Source: Cranoglanis bouderius
Taxonomy: Eukaryota > Chordata > Actinopteri > Siluriformes > Cranoglanididae
DNA: 64,000 nucleotides
Direction of reading: 5' to 3'
Assembly (NCBI GenBank): GCA_023630585.1
Contig: CM042544.1
Span: 22,884,256 to 22,948,255 of the forward strand
Below the pieces are notes generated by a model. It saw only the letters and a list, made by a program, of their open reading frames with translations. It had not been told where the DNA came from and did no database searches. Shown here piece by piece: positions 55,358 through 64,000 of this stretch (positions are counted from its first letter, which is position 1; every line of letters begins with the position of its first letter). The translations under genes and the position numbers were made by a program.

Positions 55358-55613
55358 TAAAGATGAGGTTAAGCAGACAATCAGTGTAGATAAGTAGATA
55401 ATAACTGATAACTGTTTAATTGTAGATGATATCATGGACTTTTTTTTATCATGGTCTTTTTTATGTGGGAGGTTTGTTTGTTTGTGTATATGTATGTGGA
55501 GTTCATCTGTGTCACTTGCACCCTACTGCCTTTTCTCATCTCTTCTTTAAAGTATAATCATCTGCTGAGTAGGTCATCTGATGATGTGATCTTTGATCTG
55601 CTGCCATGGATCT

Positions 55614-55624
55614 GTGTGTGTGTG

Positions 55625-55655
<31 letters not shown>
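55614..55655. repeat. (TG)n microsatellite
   Basis: About 20 TG units with one C interruption. Confidence 0.95.
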
Positions 55656-55659
55656 TTGT

Positions 55660-56400
55660 TTTAGATTTTGTTGGCCTTGTGAATGTATGTGTCCCTGCAT
55701 GTTTTTACATCTGTTCCTGTCATGATGCCAGATTTCCATCCAGGACCATGGGCAGTGGGGCTCCAACTGTGCTTGCCTGGCACACACTCACAGACACACA
55801 CACTTCCTGCTCCTATGCCCTGTTCCCGTGAGAGTCTTTCTGTGTGCCAGCACTTGGGCAGGAAGTGCTTGGCTTCCCCCCGTGCTGTGCTTCGTCCTGC
55901 ATCCCCCTTGGTGGAGAAAGGGCCCTTGATGCATGAACCAGTAGAAGACACTTGCATTGTTTTATGAAGGAAGTCATGCTGCTTGGTCTGCACTTTTTCC
56001 TACTTTTTTGTTGTATATCATGCATTTTTCTATATGAACCTGTGCCATATCCTCCCTCCTCACTGCTTTCCATTCCATCTGCCTTTCCTCTTTCCGTCAT
56101 TTCTCGTATCTGGAATGCTGGAACATTGTGGAAAAAACATTTAACCTACTTTTGCCATTGACTGCTGCCTGACACACCAGTGGCATAGGACACTGTATAG
56201 TGTTCCACTGCAAACTGTGTTTGCCTGCTATGATATACTCACACAAGTGCATGATAGTAGATATTCACAGGATTTCTTGACATTATGCAGGTCTTCTTAG
56301 CTTTATCATTATGCACATGTGATTATGTTCCCCACTGGTGCGCAGTGACACTGAAGCTTTCATACAGACCTCATGGCTGTGTGTTTGCTACATAGATGAT
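55660..56400. other. Sequence with no recognised gene
   Basis: A GC-richer stretch (about 55735-55935) gives open frames in several phases but no conserved domain and no consistent splice sites. Confidence 0.35.
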
Positions 56401-56416
56401 GTAATATACCAGAACA

Positions 56417-56453
56417 ATCAGTGTTTTTGAACTGCAGTGGCATTATTCCATAC

Positions 56454-56542
<89 letters not shown>

Positions 56543-56581
56543 GTTTATGGAATAATGCCACTGCAGTTCAAAAACACTGAT
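56417..56581. repeat. 165-bp AT-rich palindrome around an (AT)n core
   Basis: Left arm 56417-56459 and right arm 56539-56581 are reverse complements over 43 bases with one mismatch (arms start ATCAGTGTTTTTGAACTGCA). The 79-bp (AT)n between them is also self-complementary, so the whole unit can fold into one hairpin or cruciform. Confidence 0.9.
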
Positions 56582-56599
56582 ATATATATATATATACTA

Positions 56600-58570
56600 G
56601 ATACCTGAAACTAGTATACTGTATAAGTAAAGATGCACAAGAGACAGACATAATGACACCTTCAAAACACTCCCTCTCACTTCCATCATTTTCTGCCTCC
56701 TTGCTGGTAAATATAATTTACTACAACTGTTAAAACATCTCCATGTCTGTGCTAGACACATTATCCTGCATTACATCTTTAATCTGTATATTCTGCAGCA
56801 TGTCTAGGTTTATGCTGTTTATGCTCGGGCACACATTCTTCAAACTGGGTAATTTATAATACTTTGGGAACTGCTTTTAGGATGTGAGTATCGGCATAAT
56901 TTTCGGCTGCCACTTTATCAAACTAATGTATCAAGAGCACAGATCTAGTCTAAATTTTTTAAACTTTGTCACGATGACATGTTGCTCTCGGGGGTTAACT
57001 GCTAAAGCAGATGGTAAATTTAATTGATTTCAGTACTAGCTCGAAAGCTTGACTTTAATGCAATGTATTCTTTGGTTTGCCCATTACACCCATTCATTTG
57101 TGTTTCATAAGCTTTAAATGATGTGAAAACACATTACTTTAAGGCATTGTGTACATTTTTCATTGGAAAAATATCTTTTGTCTGTTTTGCAAGCCTGTAT
57201 GTTATGTTAAGGCCATGAAAAGTGAAGGCTCGCCTTTTAGTGACTTAAACTGCTCTTACTTAATTAAGTAAGAAAGACACACAAAAAATAAAGAAAACAG
57301 ATGCTTATTTCTCCTTTAAGTTATTTCACTTAAGAAGTCATGAAGTGAATCCCAGAGTTAGCAGCACAGTTCCAGCTGTTAAGATGCAATGAAACATTCT
57401 GTTCCCACAGTTAAAATAATGCATTAAAATAAAGACACACATCTGCAACTTATCCATCTTTTGATCATAAGACAGGTGACTTTGAACAGATGCTTACCAC
57501 TGGAAAATCAGATTGGAGCAATGAACAATGGAAAATCTGGACATTTGTGTATAACCCTTTTTGTTTTCAATTGATTCTCCAATAGTGGGAAAAAAGGATT
57601 ATAGATTAATAAAATCAATAGTCAGCCATGATGTAAAAAAAAAAAAGTATCAGCAAGGTACCAAAAACAATTACCATCTGTGTCCTGACTGACTCACTGC
57701 AGTAAATCCCCTTTCCTGATGCTTGCAGGTTACTCAGGGCTAGAGTTTATTAAGGAGGAGCTGTGAATGCTAAAGCAGCTGCTTTGGAAAAATCCACTGT
57801 CAGATGAAGAAAAGAGTCTAGGTTTATAAGAGAAGTCTAAACCAGGACAGTACAAAGCTGGCTGCAGTGTTCTGGAGCCTCAACATGTCTCCTCAGTCCA
57901 GAACAAAGAATACCAACATCTGGAGCAGTTAACTGTCCCAAAAACTAAACAAATGAACACATTGTCTTTGACTAAATTGGGTCCTGTGTAATGTCTGATT
58001 TAGATTATGCCCAATTATAGCACCTTTCTTTTTTCCATGCCCCTGGCACTTGTTTGGGTCACTATATAAAGATGCGGTTATAACAGCACTGCAACAGTGG
58101 TACTGTTCATTTGGCCATGTGTAAACTTACTCTGCAGTGTATAATCAATATACCTTTAATTAACCTACATGACGCTGTATAAAACTCTGTATGAAAACAA
58201 CAGCTATTAGACTGTATCAGTTATCAGCAAGTTTTGTGATATACTGAGTATATGATATGAATACACTGAATGTCTTTTAAGTCTAACACTGGATGTTTGT
58301 ACAGAATAACTGGATTTGCACACACTTGCATTTGAATCCAGAAAGAGTCCTCCGTTTTGATGACACATTCATGTTGGCTTTGGAGTCTCATTTAGTCTGA
58401 GTTATGATTGTCATAATCTCTGTTTTGAGAGGTGTTTTCTCAAGATTCAAGGCTCTCTGGCAGCAATCACTAAAATCTTACAACCAGCTGCTATGATGGA
58501 GCTCCATCTCCCTAACAGCTGGTACAGGGAAAGCGAGCAAAAGAATTACTTTGCAATCTCTTTCTGTTTT
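56600..58570. other. Sequence with no recognised feature
   Basis: AT-rich; no exon, RNA gene or mobile element recognised on either strand. Confidence 0.45.
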
Positions 58571-58574
58571 TCTA

Positions 58575-59940
58575 CAGTTGCAATCAAAATTATTCAACCC
58601 CCATTGCAAATCAGGTTTATTGTCAAAATTTACAGACTTTCAGCTGTTTGCAAAGAACAAATCAAACAAAAGCAATTGAAATAGCTCAACACAATGAATA
58701 CTTCAAGTGCTTTCCCCAAATTCAGCTGAAAATGAAACTTATAATGACTTCTCCTGTCTCAAAATTATTCAACCCCTTCATGGCAAGCATCTTTAGTACT
58801 TAGTAGAGCACCCTTGTTATGGGTGCTCTTACCCTTGTTAGCTGTTATGACCTGCTGCAAATGAGATGCATAGCCAGACATCAGCTTCTGGCAGCGTTCC
58901 TGAGGAATCTTAGCCCATTCCTCATGAGCAATGGCCTCCAGTTCAGAAATATTCTTGGGTTTGCGTGCTGCAACCGCCTTCTTCAAATCCCACCAGAGAT
59001 TTTCTATGGGGTTCAAGTCAGGTGACATGTGATGGCCACTGTAGAATCTTCCAGGACTTCTTCGGCAACCAAGCCTTGGTGGAATTTGAGGTATGCTTGG
59101 GATCATTGTCCTGTTGGAAGGTCCAATGACACCCAAGCTTCAGCTTCCTCACAGACAGCATGATGTTTTCTCCTAGGATTTCCTGATGAATCCAATGAAT
59201 CCATCTTGCCTTTCACACGCTGCAGGTTTCCAATGCCAGAGAATGCAAAGCAGCCCCAGAGCATCACCAAGCCACCACCATGCTTGACTGTGGACAGAGT
59301 GTTCTTTCTTCATTCTTCTTTCTCCAGACATACCGAAAAGTTCCACTTTTGTTTCATAGTGCCACAGAACAGAATCCCAAAACTTCTGTGGCTTATTTAT
59401 ATGATTTTGAGCCCATTTTTCTTGTGCTTTTGGGTCAGTAGTGGTGTACGTCTTGGAGTTCTGGCATGGAAAACTTCTGCATTTATTACACGCCTTACTG
59501 TGCTCACTGAAACCTCAGTGCCTGTTGCCACCAAGTCTTGCTGCAGGTCTTTTACAGTCAATCGAGGGTTTTTCACAACCTGCTTTCTCAGAAATCTGGT
59601 TGTAGCCATTGATAGCTTCCTTTTTCTGCCCCGTATGCAAAACAGGTGTTGTCTCAAGTACACTTGATGCAACTAATCGAGGGCTTCATTAGTTGCATCA
59701 AGTGTGCTTGAGACAACACCTGTTTTGCATATTTGTGCTGTTGTGAGGGATTCTATTCAGGGGGTTGAATAATTTTGAGACTGGAGAAGTCATTATAAGT
59801 TGCATTTTCAGTTGAATTTGGGGAAAGCACTTGAAGCATTTGTTGTGTTGAACTATTACAATTGCTTTTGTTTGATCTGTTGTAAATTTTGATAATAAAC
59901 CTGATTTGCAGTGGGGGTTGAATAATTTTGATTGCAACTG
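58575..59940 (-). mobile_element. Tc1-like element, full length, broken transposase
   Basis: TA-flanked ends CAGTTGCAATCAAAATTATT and its complement. Minus-strand frames: HTH part 59640-59397 (KRKLSMATTRFLRKQVVKNP, GTEVSVSTVRRVINAEVFHA) and catalytic end 59040-58765 (HMSPDLNPIENLWWDLKKAV, KPKNISELEAIAHEEWAKIP). Several frameshifts. It contains an unusual internal hairpin at 59635-59730. Confidence 0.9.
59635..59730. repeat. Internal hairpin within the Tc1-like element
   Basis: 42-base arms (59635-59676 and 59689-59730) are complementary with one mismatch around a 12-base loop; they include AAACAGGTGTTGTCTCAAG and its complement. Confidence 0.9.
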
Positions 59941-60214
59941 TATATCTCTACTGTATATGTCTGCTTGTCTGTCTCTGTTTCTCATTCTCTCTCACATAAT
60001 TTCTCCTATCAAAATATAATAACTGCCACAGCATCAATGTTGCCTGCTGTGGCTGGATGTTCAGCTCAACTGTGGGCTCTTCAACAAGGTGATTACAGAT
60101 AATTAAGTTCTTAATGAATGATCAAGGCTAGGCCACTTCTACAGTGTGCACAGTGAACAGGAGGAGCATTAGAGTAGTCTCAGCTGTACTACATTTCTTA
60201 GAGTGTTGTACAGT

Positions 60215-61065
60215 CTCTATGGCAGAGCTTAATTTGAGCCGGATCCTAGAGGAACAAGATCCGGCACCTCTAAAATATAACACACCTGCGTTACGGAACC
60301 TTTTTATGTGGATCCGTCGTCTCTGCAGCTGGATGTTTAAAGTCTCCCGCAGCAATATTATCAAAACAAATAGTTTTAGTTTTTATAGCCAATCAGTAGC
60401 CTCTTTCACATAACGTAATCATCTCAAGTTCAAAGTTCACCTGAGTTTGTTGTCACAAAGAGAAGCCTACAGTCAGAAAGCATGCGTTGTAGAGTGTGTC
60501 ATGGCGAAAAGAAAGCAGTCATCATTACCAACATTTTTTAAGAACACAAACAAAATACTAAAAAGGCAAGAGTCCAAAAGAGCGAGCAGCAGCAGGTCAC
60601 TGATGAAGCAGTTTGGTGACCGTTCCCATGACTAGCAGTGATAATGTTAGCCTGATTGTGGAAGATTTTTAGAAGCGCTTACGAGGCTAAACGTTGTCAA
60701 CCTGCGCACGGCTTTGAAAGTGAGATTGACTGCCCGGAATTAAATAGAGTTAACAGCTCATGTACAGTCATCCAGGCTTTTAGGGAGTACAGGGACTCAA
60801 ACAGACAAAAAGTTCCAGAAGGACTGAGGCAGTTGTTGGCTTCTGTGAATTCCATACCGATCTCGAGTGGAGCGCGAGCAGGGTTTGTCCAAAATCAATC
60901 TCGTTTGTAGCTCGCAGTGTGGATCCCTTCTCATCCCCACCATCTTGTCTCTGATGTTTTTGAACATCGTGGGTCCACCACTTACAAAGTTCAATCCCGA
61001 GCCATTTGTGCGCTCATGGATACGTAAAGGAACAGGGAAGAGTAGGAGGACACTGACATGACAGC
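60215..61065 (+). mobile_element. Probable hAT-like transposon remnant
   Basis: The opening 'gcagagcttaatttgagccg' and 'gatccggcacct' resembles the end of a fish hAT element. A frame near 60501 reads MAKRKQSSLPTFFKNTNKIL, typical of the N-terminus of hAT/TTF-type transposases (a Lys-rich start then LPTFF). Later fragments lack the catalytic core. Assignment is by resemblance. Confidence 0.45.
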
Positions 61066-63205
61066 TTTGTGGAATATTTTGTCTTAGGTAAGACAATTTT
61101 TTCTTGATTATGTTGTGCAGGTAATGTTTATTGTAAGTAGGCCTACTGTATGAAACGTAGCTTTGGTTTTGAAGTGCTTTGGGCAAATGTGTTTTGTAGC
61201 TAAATGAGGTGACAGCACATAAGCGGATAGAATGTGCCATCCATAAATGTTTCCCGTTGTACTGAGAATACTCACTGCTATTAAGTTCGTTATGCTATTA
61301 CGTCGCTGTACCAGTGTAATCGATTACATAGGCCTACCTATCAGCATTGAATATCGTTGGCTATGTGAGATACTGGACCGTGACCTTTCACGTGTCTCCC
61401 GACCTGTCCGATCACTGCCTTCTTAGTGTTCTGGGACCTGCAGATTTACAAAGTAAGCACTGCTGTACGGTGTCTGGTGTTTACAGAAAAGCATGAAACT
61501 TAAAATCAAAATCAACGATTGCATCTTTGTTTATTTCTTATAGTAGTACAAATACTAGTAAACTAGTACAAACTAATACCTGAAAAATATGGAGAACATA
61601 ATAAAAAATAATTGTTTAAGCCATGGCATATATATATACCCCAACAGCCAGACACTAACCATACTGTGTTTTCAAATTAGCAGCATTTCTCCATGATGGA
61701 GCAACTTATTACTGGTGAAGAGGATGAAAGTGGATGTGGAATGTTGCTCCTGGGTGGGGATGTGAAAACACTGTCTCTTTTGAATGGCCTTAAATGGCCG
61801 GCTTTACCTTACTTTGTTATGTAAATATGTAAATATGTTTTATCACTTAGAGAACCTTAGGATCAACCACCTTCATGGTAATCTATGTCATGCTAGCTAA
61901 CTCCTGTGCAGATAATGATGCTAACAGTCCTAACTAGCCACAGGTTTCAGCTTAAAAACTCATGAGAGCTCATTACAATGAAATGGGACAGAGAAGACAC
62001 TCTTGACCACTGTCATAACCCAGTGTGAGCCGAACTTCATGTGTTTATAGTATTATAACTTAGCTTCCAAGCAGCTGAATAGCCAAATGGGCAAGAGCAC
62101 AGCCTAATATGTTATAAGACAGCTTTTACATGGGAGACACGGGAATCTGATGCCACCACTGTAACAAGCAACTTGTGTAATATGATTAGACAAAAAGTCA
62201 CTCTTGATAAGTGAAATGTAATAGTCATAAATTGCCAAATGGTGGGGGTTTCAAGGAGTAAAAAAATCATTTGAATCTTATTGAACTCCACCTACTTACC
62301 CACTAAAGACTTAATTTGGACTACTCTTCCCTAATGCACTTTTAAATACCTGCTGTAGATGTGATGAACAGATGTACTGTTATGGTTTACAGTATCAGGC
62401 ATTCTGTTGTGACTGCCTTAGGCCAGGCTCATGTACCGAGTATAGCCAGATTTGTGTTGTGCAGCAGGAAGCATTTTGTATAAAGTTTGAGCTCCCAAAC
62501 TGCACTATATTTTAGTCTGAACAGGAAGTGACAAGGAAAGTGTAAAGTGTATCTTTAAATGTAGAAGTGGTCTTTATTTCCAGTCTTGCTATCAACCGCC
62601 TACATGAAGATGTGTTCCTGAGCTTTGTAGAATACATTTTAATGAGGCTGAGGATACGAACGTCTGCATCACATGAGCACATATTTGGATGTTCACCTTT
62701 GCTTTGCTGTGATTTTCACTGTTGTCTTTCCTTCAGAATATATTAAAAAAGATTTAAATATTGTATGCTCTCTTACCCATGATGGATGGTCTCTGTAGGC
62801 CTTCTTGTTTGCATGGACAGATTGCACATGCAGTATCTATTAAAGCCTGGAGTAATCTTATCACTTTTCTTCTTATCATATTTTTTTATTATTATTATTT
62901 TTTTTTGCTTTTTGACATCAACATGTATGCTTTGGTCTATCCTTATTTGGCTCCATCCTCTCATTTCCTGTCACCTGCACATGTGAATTATCGCTGTGTT
63001 TATCTGAGCTATGTTCTATTATGAAGGGTGTTGCCTTAGTAGCAGCTTCGTTTGAAGGTAACTGTTTGACTAGGCATCTTTTTAACTGAAAGGTAGTGTG
63101 TATGGAACACTCTTCATTATACACCATGACCTTTAGTACAATAAACCAAAACAAGACTACCATTTGCTAAACAAAAGGTAACTGGTAAACCAAAGCTAGC
63201 TATAT
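61066..63205. other. Sequence with no recognised feature
   Basis: Mostly AT-rich; no coding exon, RNA gene or element with clear ends recognised. Confidence 0.4.
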
Positions 63206-63206
63206 A

Positions 63207-64000
63207 CAGTATCTCACAAAAGTGAGTACACCCCTCACATTTTTGTAAATATTTTATTATATCTTTTATCGTGAAATTATATATTATATCATGAAAATGT
63301 CCAAATTGGGCCCAAAGTGTCAATATTTTGTGTGGCCACCATTATTTTCCAGCACTGCCTTAACCCTGTTGGGCATGGAGTTCACCAGAGCTTCACAGGT
63401 TGCCACTGGAGTCCTCTTCCACTCCTCCATGATGACATCACAGAGCTGGTGGATGTTACAGACCTTGCACTCCTCCACCTTCCGTTTGAGGATGCCCCAC
63501 AGATGCTCAATAGGATTTAGGTCTGGAGACATGCTTGGTCAGTCCATCACCTTTACCTTCAGCTTCTTTAGCAAGGCAGTGGTCATCTTGGAGGTGTGTT
63601 TGGGGTCGTTATCATGTTGGAATACTGCTCTGCGGCCCAGTTTCCGAAGGGAGGGGGTCATGCTCTGCTTCAGTATGTCACAGTACATGGAACTGTAGCT
63701 CCCCAGTGCTGGCAGCACTCATGCAGCCCCAGACCATGACACTCCCACCAGCATGCTTGACTGTAGGCAAGACACACTTGTCTTTGTACTCCTCACCTGG
63801 TTGCCGCCACACACGCTTGACACCATCTGAACCAAATAAGTTTATCTTGGTCTCATCAGACCACAGGACATGGTTCCAGTAATCCATGTCCTTAGTTTGC
63901 TTGTCTTCAGCAAACTGTTTGTGGGCTTTCTTGTGCATCATCTTTAGAAGAGGCTTCCTTCTGGGACGACAGCCATGCAGACCAATTTGATGCAGTGTGC
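63207..64000 (-). mobile_element. Tc1-like element, same family as 39063-40473, cut by window end
   Basis: Left end CAGTATCTCACAAAAGTGAG after TA. Minus-strand transposase: 63941-63690 (MMHKKAHKQFAEDKQTKDMD, VLWSDETKINLFGSDGVKRV, KHAGGSVMVWGCMSAASTGE) and 63532-63320 (MSPDLNPIEHLWGILKRKVE to GGHTKY). Protein differences from the other copy are few. The element's 5' part lies beyond the window. Confidence 0.92.

Noticed and set aside
55451..55993. Open frames on both strands around the (TG)n tract
   Set aside because: Driven by the TG repeat and a GC-richer patch; Cys/Val and His/Thr runs and no conserved motif.

Overview
The window looks like nuclear DNA from a teleost fish. It holds three intron-rich vertebrate genes in a background crowded with fish-type Tc1/mariner elements, hAT-like elements, LINEs (Tx1/L1-like and L2-like), SINE-like repeats with (ATTC)n or (GGAT)n tails, and long TG/TA microsatellites. 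An otophysan such as a catfish would fit, but the sequence alone does not fix the species. Gene assignments rest on translated exons, splice sites whose phases agree, and my knowledge of the vertebrate proteins; no database search was run.

Layout. (1) 1.6-4.2 kb, + strand: the 3' end of crem (cAMP-responsive element modulator), with both alternative bZIP exons (DBD I and DBD II) and a poly(A) signal. (2) 5.7-11 kb: a mobile-element block with a decayed Tx1/L1-like LINE between the arms of an inverted-repeat element, a hAT-like element with a target-site duplication, and a SINE-like repeat. (3) 11.2-28.0 kb, + strand: a complete cpne3 (copine-3) gene with a likely untranslated first exon next to an NRF-1-like palindrome, 14 shared coding exons and two alternative last exons. 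A three-deep transposon nest lies between those last exons. (4) 28-35 kb: possible cpne3 3' UTR, SINE-like repeats and a Tc1 remnant. (5) 35.1-48.9 kb, - strand: a complete cngb3 gene (cone photoreceptor cyclic-nucleotide-gated channel beta subunit), 17 coding exons plus a duplicated pore exon. (6) 49-64 kb: mostly repeats, two unassigned candidate exons, a large AT-rich palindrome, and at the right edge an inverted second copy of a Tc1 family also found inside cngb3.

cpne3 and cngb3 are tail-to-tail, as in mammals, where CPNE3 and CNGB3 are neighbours. crem upstream of cpne3 is not the human arrangement.

Most interesting: cngb3 has two tandem exons for the pore loop plus S6 (41045-41186 and 41367-41508). 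Both are exactly 142 nt, both have AG/GT borders in the same phase, and both are open. They share only about 20 of 47 residues. Because 142 is not a multiple of 3, using both would shift the frame, so they can work only as mutually exclusive alternatives. The upstream copy changes the filter from TLINIGGLPEP to TLLMIAELPFP, placing Glu where A-type CNG subunits carry their pore Glu. Separately, cpne3 has a second complete, divergent last exon, and crem has duplicated last exons, so all three genes show tandem exon duplication for alternative protein segments.
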